A stretch of 64,000 nucleotides of DNA from Candidatus Nanosynbacter sp. TM7-074 (GCF_041006295.1 NZ_CP158487.1:310001-374000), one strand, 5' to 3'. Positions 1-8,364 are shown, counted from the first letter of the stretch. Program-made: numbers and translations. The notes: generated by a model from the letters alone, not told the origin.

Positions 1-161
1 TCAACCATTTCTGGGTCAATTTTTACTGACTTGATTTTTAGCTCACCGCTAATTTGCACCACTACCGCACCATCGCCAGCCTCAACTTCAATGATCTCCT
101 TGCCTAATTGCTTCTGTGCTTTACGTAGCTGTTGCAGCATTTTTACTTGATCAAATGCCAT
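1..161 (-). CDS. YbaB/EbfC family nucleoid-associated protein (partial, N-terminus only)
   Basis: The gene runs off the left edge of the window; the first ~53 codons are present. They read MAFDQVKMLQQLRKAQKQLG followed by a segment rich in E and V ending near KIDPEMVD. The N-terminal amphipathic helix and the following GDGAVVVQISGELKIKSVKID strand pattern match YbaB/EbfC, small dimeric DNA-binding proteins often found beside dnaX and recR. The start at 161 is supported by an AAGGAGG ribosome-binding site directly upstream. dnaX lies about 3 kb away on the same strand, separated by a membrane protein and dnaB. Confidence 0.8.
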   Translation of the reverse strand, partial: MAFDQVKMLQQLRKAQKQLGKEIIEVEAGDGAVVVQISGELKIKSVKIDPEMV

Positions 162-193
162 ATTCCTCCTTATTTAATATGTATAATTATACC

Positions 194-1657
194 TTATTTT
201 TTGTCAGATGTGTAGATGTAGAAGCGGTCCCCGCCCTGGTTGTGTTCGCTGACGATAATTGAAGATAAATGGCTTGAATAGGTTTTTGGTATGGTGGTTT
301 TTGCGGCATGGCTGACGTATAGTGTTTGTCCGACTTTTTCTGGTGCTGTGCGGATAATTGATATTTTATGATAACTATGTTTTTGGAGCGCTTCGTAAAT
401 TGGCGATTCTTCTTTGCTGACTAATATAGAGAACGAATCAGTTGGTGCGGTATTTTTCTGTAAGAGAGACAAGTCTTTATTAAAATGTGAAACAGCCTCT
501 GGGAAATAGCGATAACTATCAATGTAGCGGAAACTACCACCCGTTACCATGACGATAATTAAGAGAGATATAAGAACTAATCCTGTGCCGCGAGCGTAAG
601 GGTTGCGCGGGAAAAGCCCGTACCACATGGACATTAGAGACTCTAGGCCGACTGCTAGCAGAATGAATAGCGGAACGATGACAATTGGTGTTAAGCTTGG
701 CTGGAAGATTAGTAGGGCTATTGCTAAAACTAGCCATGACCAAATCATAAATGAGCGGGCGCTGCCAATTTTTTGGAAACTGCGAACCAATCCTAATCCG
801 ATCAGAATCATAGCGTTAAAGTCCATGATCGGTGTAATTTGGTTGCCTACGACTGACGGGAAGATGCGAAGATAGGTGTAATATAGGGTTTTAAGATTGG
901 CAAACATATCAAAACTGAGATTATTAATGCCAATGAGACTATGAAATAGCGCGTGAGATTTATAACACAGAAAGCCAATTCCGAGAATTATTGCGAGTAG
1001 AATAGTCAACGGTAAAATCCAGGCCCCTCGATGTTTTCTGGAGATAAGAAAGTAGCGTGGGTGTGGGTGGAGAAAGGCGATGATTAGGAGTCCTAAATTG
1101 ATATACCAAAGATATGGGGTAAAGAGACTGAAAGCCGTGGTGATGGCTAGCCCGATTCTCCAGAGTGAAGCTTTTGGCGCTTTCTGAAGGATGAGCGTCG
1201 CAAAAAGTAGTGTTAGGGCGGTATAGAAAATATATAAAACGCCAACGGTTGCGCTCTGTCCTATGAATAGGAATTGACCGGTGCTGATCATGATGAGTAG
1301 CGATAATATGGTTGTGGAGGGCTTGAACCAGCGTTTAAGTAGAAAGAATATGGCTATGGAGCTAATAATCGACAGTAGGACGGCTGGGGCTTTAATTGTC
1401 AGTAAGCTGACGCCAAATAGCTTGAAAAATGCTAGCTGAAGTAGATGAAACGGTAAGTTGGCTGTGGCAAGTCCTTCTGAGCTAAATTTCAAGTGGTTTG
1501 TGGTATTAACCATGTCAATTTCTGCTTGAGACAGTCCGCCCGGTGCGTGTAAAGCTGAAACCGTAACAGCCCCTATGTACAATAATACCAACAGAGTATA
1601 TCCGAAAGCATAGCGCCATCGGTAAAGAAAAATATCAGTAACTTTTTGCTTTTTCAT
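194..1657 (-). CDS. ArnT/PMT-like GT-C family membrane glycosyltransferase
   Basis: 487 residues with a short basic N-terminus and about ten hydrophobic segments spread over the first 380 residues, then a soluble C-terminal region of ~100 residues. The first extracytoplasmic loop (residues ~38-55, with an AEID acidic pair) is where GT39/ArnT/PMT enzymes keep their catalytic acid. Proteins of this type move a sugar from a polyprenyl-phosphate donor to a surface acceptor; the substrate cannot be told here. A TATAAT box with a TGC extension ends 7 bases before the ATG and no Shine-Dalgarno is present, so a leaderless mRNA is likely. The gene sits just downstream of dnaB with its own promoter. 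Confidence 0.65.
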   Translation of the reverse strand: MKKQKVTDIFLYRWRYAFGYTLLVLLYIGAVTVSALHAPGGLSQAEIDMVNTTNHLKFSSEGLATANLPFHLLQLAFFKLFGVSLLTIKAPAVLLSIISSIAIFFLLKRWFKPSTTILSLLIMISTGQFLFIGQSATVGVLYIFYTALTLLFATLILQKAPKASLWRIGLAITTAFSLFTPYLWYINLGLLIIAFLHPHPRYFLISRKHRGAWILPLTILLAIILGIGFLCYKSHALFHSLIGINNLSFDMFANLKTLYYTYLRIFPSVVGNQITPIMDFNAMILIGLGLVRSFQKIGSARSFMIWSWLVLAIALLIFQPSLTPIVIVPLFILLAVGLESLMSMWYGLFPRNPYARGTGLVLISLLIIVMVTGGSFRYIDSYRYFPEAVSHFNKDLSLLQKNTAPTDSFSILVSKEESPIYEALQKHSYHKISIIRTAPEKVGQTLYVSHAAKTTIPKTYSSHLSSIIVSEHNQGGDRFYIYTSDKK

Positions 1658-1664
1658 TGGTATG

Positions 1665-1670
1665 ATTATA
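1665..1670 (-). promoter_or_regulatory. -10 box of the GT-C membrane protein promoter (leaderless type)
   Basis: TGCTATAAT (extended -10) read on the minus strand; seven bases separate the box from the ATG at 1657, so the predicted transcription start is at or next to the start codon. Confidence 0.6.
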
Positions 1671-1678
1671 GCACAATT

Positions 1679-3028
1679 CTATTCGTGCTTGCGATCCAGG
1701 CTCATGAAGCGGAGGCGTTCTGGGTGGAAGTACAATTGGACTTTTCCGACGGGGCCGTTACGGTGCTTAGCGATGATTAGGTCGGTGATGTTTTGGACTT
1801 CCGGGTTGTCTGGTTCGTAATATCCTGGGCGGTAAATAAAGCTGACGATATCGGCGTCCTGCTCGATGGACCCAGATTCACGCAGGTCGGCCAGTTGTGG
1901 AATTGGCGGGGTGCGCGATTCGACTGAACGGCTCAACTGACTCAACGCGATCAGTGGCACATTGAGCTCACGGGCAATTAACTTCAAACCGCGGGAAATT
2001 TCCGACACTTCCTGGACACGGTTTCCGTTGTGGTTTCCGTTGGCCTGCATCAACTGTAAGTAGTCAACGATGATTAGTCCCAGTTGATTTTCGTGAGCAA
2101 TTCTGCGGGCCTTAGTACGCATCTCCAGAACCGAAAGTCCCGGCGTATCATCAATGTAAATCGGCGCCTCTGCCATCTCTCCCATGGCTTCAGATAATTT
2201 AGCAAAATCATTATCGCTCAAGTTTCCAGTGCGAATATTCCAGCTATCAACACCTGAAGCATCTGCTAGCATGCGGTCAACCAATTGCTCTTTACTCATC
2301 TCGAGACTGAAAAACAGCACCGGCTTTTTCTCAATTGTCGCCACATTGTATGCCAAGTTAGTCACCAGTGTGGTCTTACCCATGGCCGGACGAGCCGCCA
2401 GGATGATCAAGTCGGACTTCTGCAGTCCAGCTGTCATATTGTCAAGGTCGCGATATCCAGTACGGACGCCCCGTAGAGAACCTTTATTTTTGCTAAGCTC
2501 TTCAATTCGGTCAAAACTGTCCGTCAGAATGCTCTCTAGACTGACTAAATCTTGTTTGGTTGATTGGTCGGAAACACTGAATAATTCAGCCTCAGCTTTT
2601 TCCAGTAGTTCCTGCGTTGTCGTAGATTCGTCATAGCCAAGTTCAGAAATGTCACCACTCGCCTTGATTAGTCGTCGACGCACCGCAGTTTGCGCTACCA
2701 TCTCGGCGTAGGCTGAGGCGTGTGCTGCTGTCGGTACGTAGTTTGTCAGTTCTGTTAGGTATGCTGATCCGCCAACCAATTCTAACTCATCTTTACGTTT
2801 TAATTCATCTGTTAGTGTTAATAAATCAACTGGCTTATGTTTTTCAAATAAGCGCATCATCCCGGCAAAAATCAGTCCGTGGTTTTTATCATAAAAATCG
2901 TGAGCGTGAGTGATCTCCGCAGCGTCCGCCAGGACTTCCTCGTCAATTAAAACAGCTCCAAGTAAGCTCTTCTCTGCGTCTAAATTTTGTGGTGGAATTT
3001 TTCCGTTCGCGTTACTTTTATCTGCCAT
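1679..3028 (-). CDS. dnaB: Replicative DNA helicase DnaB
   Basis: 449 residues, normal length for the family. It forms the hexameric helicase that unwinds DNA ahead of the replisome on the lagging-strand template. Visible parts: N-terminal helical domain (residues ~10-110, NLDAEKSLLGAVL), linker, then a RecA-type ATPase with Walker A AARPAMGKTT, the FSLEMSKEQL motif, Walker B GLIIVDYLQLM and the DLRESGSIEQDADIV loop. The ATG overlaps the dnaX stop by one base (TAATG), so the two are translationally coupled; this places clamp-loader and helicase subunits in one operon. Confidence 0.97.
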   Translation of the reverse strand: MADKSNANGKIPPQNLDAEKSLLGAVLIDEEVLADAAEITHAHDFYDKNHGLIFAGMMRLFEKHKPVDLLTLTDELKRKDELELVGGSAYLTELTNYVPTAAHASAYAEMVAQTAVRRRLIKASGDISELGYDESTTTQELLEKAEAELFSVSDQSTKQDLVSLESILTDSFDRIEELSKNKGSLRGVRTGYRDLDNMTAGLQKSDLIILAARPAMGKTTLVTNLAYNVATIEKKPVLFFSLEMSKEQLVDRMLADASGVDSWNIRTGNLSDNDFAKLSEAMGEMAEAPIYIDDTPGLSVLEMRTKARRIAHENQLGLIIVDYLQLMQANGNHNGNRVQEVSEISRGLKLIARELNVPLIALSQLSRSVESRTPPIPQLADLRESGSIEQDADIVSFIYRPGYYEPDNPEVQNITDLIIAKHRNGPVGKVQLYFHPERLRFMSLDRKHE

Positions 3029-4476
3029 TAAATATCCTCCAGTTTAACCTCTTCACCGCCACCCATCAATTCGGCAATTTTCGCCAGCTTTTTGTCCTCT
3101 GGCGGTTTCTTCTCTCCAATTATATCAATTTCTAGCTCCATGCCTGTCTCTTCTGTGATTATCTCCGCAATCAATGGCCGATTTTTGGCGTCGTCCAGTT
3201 TCTTTTTGTAAAACGCGGTGCCGGCGTAAATTGTTAATTTTTCTCCATCAAATGCCCACTGGCTTTTTTGCAGTAAAGAAGATAGCCCAAGGGATTTTTC
3301 TTTTGCCTTTTCAACTACTTTATCCCAATCCATTTCTAATGGAGTGTCAGTTTTCTTTGGTTTTGCGGCGGACTTCTCTGTATGCTCTATCGTCTTTTCT
3401 TTTTTCTCAAGAGGCTTTTCTATTGGTTTAGCTGGAGCAGTCGTCTTGGCCGGTGCTGAAATTGTAGGCTGCTTTTTAACTATGGTTTCGGCGACATTTT
3501 TCTTTGGCGTAATTGAGTCTTTGCTAGGCTGAGAATCGCAATTCATAAATATCGTCAATAATTTTAAGTCCGGATGCGGGTGCCGATCAACCTCAATTAA
3601 CTGCTGGACTAGCTTGATCAGGTTTGGGTTTTGCCGTAGTTTGTTGCGAGCAATTGATAGGAGTTGATGGGAAACGACCACTGAATTGGCACCATTATTT
3701 TCTAAATCCCGGAAGACGTTTAAGATTTGCTCATTATTGCCAGTCTGGTATAAATCCAGTAATCCATTAAGTTTTGAAGTGTCGCTCAGACCCAAATATT
3801 CAGCGACCATATCACTGGTCAATGGCTGGTCGTGTGTTGCTAAGATTGACAATTGATCGAGCATGCTAATCCCGTCGCGAAACCCGCCGCGTGAGCGCTC
3901 GGCGATCAACCGCGCGGCGTCTTCCTCAATGCCGAAGCCCTCTTTTTCGGCAATGTTCATGAGCTGGCGTGCCATAATGTCTGTCGGGATTGGACGGAAG
4001 AAAAATTGCTGGACACGGCTGAGAATAGTGGCGGGTAGCTTGTCGGCGTCGGTGGTTGCCAGGATGAATATCACGTGTGCTGGTGGCTCTTCCAATGTTT
4101 TTAGCAGTGCGTTGAAGGCGGGCTTGGACAACATGTGGACTTCGTCAATGATGTAGATCTTTTTCGGCGCAGAAACGGGTGCGACTTGCGCTTTCTCGCG
4201 TAGGGCGCGGATGTCGTCGACACCGTTGTTGCTGGCGGCGTCAATTTCTATGATATCCAGATGCGAGGCTTCCTCATCATACGGCAACTGATTGATCTCA
4301 TGCGCTAAAATTCGCGCCACCGATGTTTTTCCCACGCCGCGCGGACCTGTCAGTAAATACGCATGGGCGATTTTTCCCTGTTCCAAGGCTCGGCGCAAAA
4401 TGTTGGTTACGTGATCTTGCCCCAACACTTCGTCCAAGCTGCGACTGCGGTACTTGCGGTACAGTGCTTGACTCAT
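3028..4476 (-). CDS. dnaX: DNA polymerase III subunit gamma/tau, lacking the zinc module
   Basis: 482 residues. AAA+ clamp-loader ATPase: Walker A GPRGVGKTS (~residue 44), IIDEVHML Walker B, LATTDADKLP sensor 1 and SRVQQF arginine-finger region. In most DnaX proteins a four-cysteine zinc module lies between Walker A and the LIEIDAAS motif; here that stretch (ARILAHEINQLPYDEEASHL) is short and has no cysteine. A Lys/Pro/Ala-rich linker (~residues 320-385) leads to a C-terminal domain that ends in a Glu/Lys-rich tail, resembling the tau C-terminus that contacts the polymerase. First gene of a dnaX-dnaB operon with a TATAAT box upstream. Confidence 0.95.
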   Translation of the reverse strand: MSQALYRKYRSRSLDEVLGQDHVTNILRRALEQGKIAHAYLLTGPRGVGKTSVARILAHEINQLPYDEEASHLDIIEIDAASNNGVDDIRALREKAQVAPVSAPKKIYIIDEVHMLSKPAFNALLKTLEEPPAHVIFILATTDADKLPATILSRVQQFFFRPIPTDIMARQLMNIAEKEGFGIEEDAARLIAERSRGGFRDGISMLDQLSILATHDQPLTSDMVAEYLGLSDTSKLNGLLDLYQTGNNEQILNVFRDLENNGANSVVVSHQLLSIARNKLRQNPNLIKLVQQLIEVDRHPHPDLKLLTIFMNCDSQPSKDSITPKKNVAETIVKKQPTISAPAKTTAPAKPIEKPLEKKEKTIEHTEKSAAKPKKTDTPLEMDWDKVVEKAKEKSLGLSSLLQKSQWAFDGEKLTIYAGTAFYKKKLDDAKNRPLIAEIITEETGMELEIDIIGEKKPPEDKKLAKIAELMGGGEEVKLEDI

Positions 4477-4499
4477 TCCCTCACATTCCTCATGAGATA

Positions 4500-4505
4500 A
4501 TTATA
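4500..4505 (-). promoter_or_regulatory. -10 box upstream of dnaX
   Basis: TATAAT read on the minus strand, about 23 bases before the dnaX ATG. The short leader contains GAGG elements that can act as the ribosome-binding site. Confidence 0.5.
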
Positions 4506-4529
4506 GCAAACTATACCTTGAGGCAGAAG

Positions 4530-4751
4530 TTAGCAAAAATGATTTCCGATTATTCGAGATCGCATGAACACAATTATTATTGTAATAATGGCGGTAACTA
4601 TACAGGTTAATAGTAAGGCTCGAGATTCCTTGCCAATCTTTTCTTTCTTAATGATAAATAGCGATGTAGTCAGAACTACTATCCCCAGGATATATGGTAA
4701 GTATCGCGCCAGTACTATTGCGGTATTGAATAATATTGTAGTTAAGTTCAT
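4530..4751 (-). CDS. Small membrane protein of unknown function
   Basis: 73 residues with two hydrophobic stretches (about residues 15-33 and 45-62) separated by a basic loop IKKEKIGKES. GGAG lies eight bases before the ATG (GGAGATCCGCAATG), which supports a real gene. No family is recognised. It stands alone between dnaX and a 36-base perfect palindrome. Confidence 0.55.
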   Translation of the reverse strand: MNLTTILFNTAIVLARYLPYILGIVVLTTSLFIIKKEKIGKESRALLLTCIVTAIITIIIVFMRSRIIGNHFC

Positions 4752-4775
4752 TGCGGATCTCCTTTACTGTGTTTT

Positions 4776-4811
4776 ACCCCTACTCTCTATGCTAGCATAG
4801 AGAGTAGGGGT
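4776..4811. repeat. Perfect 36-base palindrome
   Basis: ACCCCTACTCTCTATGCT is followed at once by its exact reverse complement (4776-4793 and 4794-4811). In the minus direction, downstream of the DUF2690 gene, it would form a strong hairpin followed by AAAAC rather than a U-run, so it is not a canonical intrinsic terminator. It may be a terminator without U-tract, an mRNA-stabilising 3' hairpin or a protein-binding site. Confidence 0.85.
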
Positions 4812-4817
4812 CTGGCC

Positions 4818-5270
4818 TCACGACCAAGGTGTCGAATATGTGAAGTTGTTCTGGTTCACGAACACTGCACGTACTCTGTGGACCGGTGAGTAAATCATCG
4901 GTGTGTAGTGCACGGTGGACACTGCTGCGCATACCGTATCAAAGAATATCTGTTGCGTGTATCCAGTATCCTGGACGGCTTTCAGATATCCGTTGCTAGT
5001 GCACTTGATCCAGCCCGGGCTATACATGACAATGCGAGCCCAGTTTGTCTTGCAGGTCGGCGACCACCTAACCTGCAAGGAGAACTCCTTGTTGTTGTAG
5101 ACCTGGGTGGTGACGGCATCGGCGCTGCAGCCCGTTGCGTCTGCGTCCCGCCCCGAGCACCAGTCGCCGTAGCATCCAACGGCGTGGGTGGCGGGCGAGG
5201 ACAGCGTCATCGCTGAGAACATGAGAACAATAGCAGCGACAAATGTCGCCAGCCGCTTTTTGTTGCTCAT
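4818..5270 (-). CDS. Secreted DUF2690-family protein, GC-rich
   Basis: 150 residues from the ATG at 5270, chosen because GAGGAG lies six bases upstream; a frame extending to 5354 adds an implausible Arg-rich leader. Signal peptide: MSNKKRLATF, a hydrophobic core to ~residue 22, then an AxA site at THA-VG. The mature N-terminus CYGDWCSGRDADATGCSADA carries the spaced cysteines of DUF2690, a family of secreted proteins mostly from actinobacteria. Two more cysteines follow in the mature part, so it may be disulphide-bonded. Base composition is visibly richer in G+C than the neighbours, which suggests transfer. Function unknown. Confidence 0.75.
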   Translation of the reverse strand: MSNKKRLATFVAAIVLMFSAMTLSSPATHAVGCYGDWCSGRDADATGCSADAVTTQVYNNKEFSLQVRWSPTCKTNWARIVMYSPGWIKCTSNGYLKAVQDTGYTQQIFFDTVCAAVSTVHYTPMIYSPVHRVRAVFVNQNNFTYSTPWS

Positions 5271-5427
5271 CATCAACTCCTCTGGTTGCGAAACGTACAC
5301 CGAGATGTTCTCCCGGATAAGTGGAATTCTACTCTCTCTCTCTCGAAAAGTCAACCCTATTTTCTAAAATAATATTTTTTTGTGAAAGTAGCATGCTATT
5401 GGCAAAGGCCACACGGTTAAATAATGC

Positions 5428-6300
5428 TTAAAATAGCGTCAATTGCGTGCTGGGCAGTGCCAGTTCAATGTTGCCATCAACCACCCGCGCCTGGTAGCCG
5501 ATGAACTTCTTAAGATTGTAAGCTAGCAGCTGGTCTTTATGCTCGATGGTTACAATCGAGCCAATAACGCTGCGGACGCGCCCGATAAGTTGATTTTGGT
5601 CTTTCATGATTATAGCTCGTGCTAGATCGATATCGTTAGTATGAAAATAATCTTCGCAAGCAATTAGCTCGGATTTTGGAAATAACACACCAATCTTTTG
5701 CTCAATTTCAAGTAGTTTTTGCCGCAACTTCTTCTCGCCGTCCGCGCGATTGAAAGGCTGTTTTATAAGCTCGAGTTTCTTATGAATCGGCATGGTCTCA
5801 ATGATGCCGTCCAGCCTGGCAATTTTCGCCTCATATTGCCGGGCGATCAGCGCCGAAGAAAACGTCTCCAGTTTCAACGCCAAGCGCGCTCCCTGCTCTA
5901 GCAACCGACGAATGCCGCGTTCTTCCTGCGAGATACCGACTTTAATGACTCCCGGCGCGAAATATGCCAGATAGACGAAGTGCGGGTTTTGGTTAATCTT
6001 TTCCTGCTGCGCCGACACGGAATCGGCGTTATAAAACGCGGGATTAAAACCTGTCCGATCACGGCATTTCAAGCAGTTTTCATATTTGCCATTAACCGTG
6101 GCGAAATCTGGACAAATTTGACTGCAATGATTTTCAAAATCCACCCAGCCAGTACAATATTTGGTCGAGAAGTCAAATTCAAGCGATAAATCTTGCCCAA
6201 ACAATTCCCGCCTCTTAATTTCATCGCCAACCTGACAATCAATAAACGGCTTATTCTCGTTATTAAAACTGACGTAAGCGAGTAAAAAATCGCTCGGCAT
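5428..6300 (-). CDS. DUF2797 family protein with zinc-type cysteines and a GIY-YIG-like segment
   Basis: 290 residues. The first ~80 contain cysteines in CTGW, CSQIC and CLKCRDR settings, likely a metal site. Residues ~107-140 (FVYLAYFAPGVIKVGIS then RRLLEQGARLAL) resemble the two strands and helix of a GIY-YIG fold, as in DUF2797 proteins. The C-terminal part is helical, then beta-rich. No enzymatic activity is assigned to the family as far as I know. It follows the 6310-6825 gene with only nine bases between, so the two probably form an operon. Confidence 0.7.
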   Translation of the reverse strand: MPSDFLLAYVSFNNENKPFIDCQVGDEIKRRELFGQDLSLEFDFSTKYCTGWVDFENHCSQICPDFATVNGKYENCLKCRDRTGFNPAFYNADSVSAQQEKINQNPHFVYLAYFAPGVIKVGISQEERGIRRLLEQGARLALKLETFSSALIARQYEAKIARLDGIIETMPIHKKLELIKQPFNRADGEKKLRQKLLEIEQKIGVLFPKSELIACEDYFHTNDIDLARAIIMKDQNQLIGRVRSVIGSIVTIEHKDQLLAYNLKKFIGYQARVVDGNIELALPSTQLTLF

Positions 6301-6309
6301 AAGTTTCCT

Positions 6310-6825
6310 TTACAGTGCTGCTTCGACAGCTGCCCAGGTAGCGTCAGGATTGTCTTCTGGAATGATGATGGTGACTTGGTCGCCAATATTAATGCGGAAA
6401 TAAGTGACGCTGGCGAGTAAAATACGATACTCACGACCAGAAGCCTCAACGTAATAGACGCCGTCGTGCTGGACGAGCGTGCCGATAACCTGCTTGCGTG
6501 GCACTGGGCCGATTTGTTTATAGATAAAGCTGCCGTCTTCTGCGATGGTCAATTTCATCAAATCACCCTCAACCAGCTTAGACTTCGAGGCATAATTGGC
6601 AGGGATTGGGTAATTTTTTCCGTCAGGACTAAGCATCATTTGCCCGTCAAATACACCTTCGATAACTTTTCCAGTTACGTTATCGGACGAGGTCTTTGGT
6701 GTGACTACTTGTCCATCGTCACCGATGATGCTGATTAATAGTTCTTTTGCAGCAGCTAAGTTAGTTTCCGCCTCTTGAATAAGTGTCCGAAGACGCTTAA
6801 TTTGTTTTTCTGGTAATTCAGACAT
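6310..6825 (-). CDS. Conserved-looking hypothetical protein (coiled coil plus beta-rich domain)
   Basis: 171 residues. The first ~32 (SELPEKQIKRLRTLIQEAE and on) form a probable amphipathic coiled coil; the rest is beta-rich with GKVIEGVFDGQMML, GDLMKLTIAEDGSFIYKQIG and GDQVTIIIPED segments that could make small barrels. The layout recalls GreA-like factors (helical hairpin plus barrel) but I see no specific motif, so the function is left open. Upstream lie a candidate TATTAT -10 region and DnaA-box-like sites; a GGAA element precedes the ATG. Confidence 0.6.
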   Translation of the reverse strand: MSELPEKQIKRLRTLIQEAETNLAAAKELLISIIGDDGQVVTPKTSSDNVTGKVIEGVFDGQMMLSPDGKNYPIPANYASKSKLVEGDLMKLTIAEDGSFIYKQIGPVPRKQVIGTLVQHDGVYYVEASGREYRILLASVTYFRINIGDQVTIIIPEDNPDATWAAVEAAL

Positions 6826-6913
6826 GGTTCTCGCAATTCCTTTGTCTATTTTTATAATACTTAACTAATATATAACACAGCTTTATGTTTGTGACAAGTC
6901 GTCGGATCTATTT

Positions 6914-6950
6914 TTATCCAATTTTCCACAGTGCTATAAGATGTGAATAA
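6914..6950. promoter_or_regulatory. Cluster of DnaA-box-like 9-mers
   Basis: In the 250-base gap between rplL and the 6310-6825 gene: TTTTCCACA at 6922-6930 and TGTGAATAA at 6942-6950 (reverse complement TTATTCACA) both fit TTWTNCACA exactly, and an imperfect TTATCCAAT sits at 6914-6922. The surrounding 6840-6890 is AT-rich. Genes on both sides share one strand, which argues against a replication origin; DnaA control of the downstream gene is an alternative. Confidence 0.45.
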
Positions 6951-7014
6951 AAAAGTGTTGCAAATTTTACCCTTGCAATTGGCGCGCGGTTCATGATATT
7001 AGCAAATGGTCACA

Positions 7015-7045
7015 TAAAAATCACCGCCCAAAGCGGACGGTGATC
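7015..7045 (-). terminator. Intrinsic terminator after rplL
   Basis: On the minus strand ATCACCGTCCGC, a TTTG loop and GGCGGTGAT form a hairpin followed by TTTTTA, 31 bases after the rplL stop. Confidence 0.85.
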
Positions 7046-7075
7046 AAACGAAACAAATTGGCGTTATATAACAAA

Positions 7076-7453
7076 TTATGAAAGCTCAACGCTAGCGCCG
7101 GCGCCTTCCAAAGTCTTCTTAGCAGCTTCAGCGTCGTCTTTAGAAACTTTTTCTACAACTGGTGCTGGAGCGCCGTCAACGATAGCTTTAGCTTCACCGA
7201 GGCCCAAACCGGTGATTTCTTTAACAGCCTTGATGACTGCAACTTTTTGAGCACCTGCGTCCTTCAACGTAACGGTGAACTCAGTTTTTTCGTCAGCGGC
7301 AGCAGCGTCACCGCCAGCAGCTGGACCAGCAACAGCGACAGCTGCAGCAGCTGGCTCGATGCCGTATTCTTCTTTCAAGTGTTTTTTCAATTCGTTAACT
7401 TCCAGAACTGTCAACTTGGTCAGTTCTTCAGCCAATTTCTTAATATCAGCCAT
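7076..7453 (-). CDS. rplL: 50S ribosomal protein L7/L12 (bL12)
   Basis: 125 residues. It forms the flexible stalk that recruits translation GTPases. N-terminal dimerisation helices ([20 protein letters not shown]), an Ala/Gly-rich hinge (~residues 35-55) and the globular domain with [20 protein letters not shown] are intact. The start at 7453 has GGAG in the right place; a reading frame continuing to 7585 is upstream leader. Co-transcribed with rplJ; a GC-rich stem at 7526-7547 lies between them without a U-run. Confidence 0.97.
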   Translation of the reverse strand: MADIKKLAEELTKLTVLEVNELKKHLKEEYGIEPAAAAVAVAGPAAGGDAAAADEKTEFTVTLKDAGAQKVAVIKAVKEITGLGLGEAKAIVDGAPAPVVEKVSKDDAEAAKKTLEGAGASVELS

Positions 7454-7525
7454 GATATGTCTCCTTACATTATTGATTGATTCTGAGTTTGTAACGTCTT
7501 CATAAGTCTCCGTACAGCGATTGCA

Positions 7526-7547
7526 GCCCGAGCGCATGTGCGCCCGG
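7526..7547 (-). promoter_or_regulatory. Hairpin in the rplJ-rplL spacer
   Basis: CCGAGCGC, ATGT loop, GCGCCCGG (one mismatch) in the 153-base spacer. No U-run follows. Such stems may mark an RNA processing or partial attenuation site, which would help make more L7/L12 than L10. Confidence 0.4.
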
Positions 7548-7606
7548 CGCGAAAAGAGGAGACATTGAAGATGGTATGAACTCAAATAAATGATTGATTG
7601 CTAAAC

Positions 7607-8131
7607 TTAAGCCGTAGCTTTGGCTTCGATGCCGTCCAAAAGTCCGTGCAAATTGCCACCCAGCGCACCCACGGTGTCGTGGACTGGTGAGAGCAATTGT
7701 GCCACCACTTCGGCGACAAGCTGGTCTTTGCTTGGTAGACCTGCCAACGCTTTGATGTCAGCTTCGTTGATGCTGAGGCCTTCGCCTGAGAAACCACCAG
7801 CCAACTGCAGTGCTGGATGCGTCTTTGCAAACGTGTCCAGAACTTTCGCTGGCATGACCTCGTCTTCGGCACTGATAGCGTAGACTAATTGGCCAACTAG
7901 GAGGTCAGTGTCAGTTTCTTTGTAGGTGTCGACGCCCTCTAGTGCTACGCGTACCAAGCGGTTTTTAACCACCTTGATGACGACGTTTGCTTCGCGAGCT
8001 GCCTTACGAAGTTCTTGCAGATCAGCCACGCTCAGACCCTGGTACCGCGCAAATGCCGTACCCTTGGCGTCTTTTAGAAGCTCTGTTAGTTCAGCAACCA
8101 AAGTTTGTTTTTTATCGCGTGAAATTGCCAT
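7607..8131 (-). CDS. rplJ: 50S ribosomal protein L10 (uL10)
   Basis: 174 residues. L10 anchors L7/L12 dimers to the 23S rRNA and, with them, usually represses its own mRNA. The N-terminal RNA-binding domain (AISRDKKQTLVAELTELLKD, RYQGLSVADLQELRK) and the C-terminal helix for L7/L12 (DQLVAEVVAQLLSPVHDTVG) are visible. AAAGGA precedes the ATG. The upstream leader has the conserved L10-leader architecture, so autoregulation is likely. Confidence 0.97.
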   Translation of the reverse strand: MAISRDKKQTLVAELTELLKDAKGTAFARYQGLSVADLQELRKAAREANVVIKVVKNRLVRVALEGVDTYKETDTDLLVGQLVYAISAEDEVMPAKVLDTFAKTHPALQLAGGFSGEGLSINEADIKALAGLPSKDQLVAEVVAQLLSPVHDTVGALGGNLHGLLDGIEAKATA

Positions 8132-8192
8132 AAAAATCCTTTCTTTGATTGAGTTAATTTGTTATGTGCCAATTTGTTAACGTGCGGTAATG

Positions 8193-8219
8193 GAGAATCA
8201 AAAAACGTCTTTGATTCTC
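8193..8219 (-). promoter_or_regulatory. Second hairpin of the rplJ leader (candidate attenuator)
   Basis: GAGAATCAAA and TTTGATTCTC pair around a GACGTTT loop, just downstream of the L10-leader aptamer. No U-run follows, so it may act on processing or translation rather than termination. Confidence 0.45.
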
Positions 8220-8224
8220 GCACT

Positions 8225-8310
8225 ACCAAAGACGTCAAATAAAACTGTTAGTTTCATCCCTCGGTGGCATTTTTATACTTGTTTTACGTCAAGTCGCCAC
8301 TGTCTTTGGT
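8225..8310 (-). ncRNA. L10 leader (ribosomal protein autoregulatory RNA)
   Basis: Read on the minus strand, ACCAAAGAC (8302-8310) pairs with GTCTTTGGT (8225-8233). Inside, GTGGC and GCCAC form an inner stem followed by GAGG. The CCAAAGACAG...GCC-GAGG...GTCTTTGG pattern is the widely conserved L10-binding leader that controls rplJ-rplL. Confidence 0.8.
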
Positions 8311-8323
8311 AATGTTCCTTAGA

Positions 8324-8329
8324 ATTGTA
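8324..8329 (-). promoter_or_regulatory. -10 box of the rplJ-rplL operon
   Basis: TGCTACAAT (extended -10) read on the minus strand, placing the transcript start near 8317, immediately before the L10 leader. Confidence 0.55.
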
Positions 8330-8364
8330 GCAGAAATGACAACGAAAAACAAGAGTTACGGTGA

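Noticed and set aside
6840..7020. Replication origin
   Set aside because: DnaA-like boxes are present but gene orientation does not change, dnaA and dnaN are not nearby, and only two boxes fit exactly.
7454..7585. N-terminal extension of L7/L12
   Set aside because: Upstream frame has no similarity to bL12 and the GGAG site points to the ATG at 7453.
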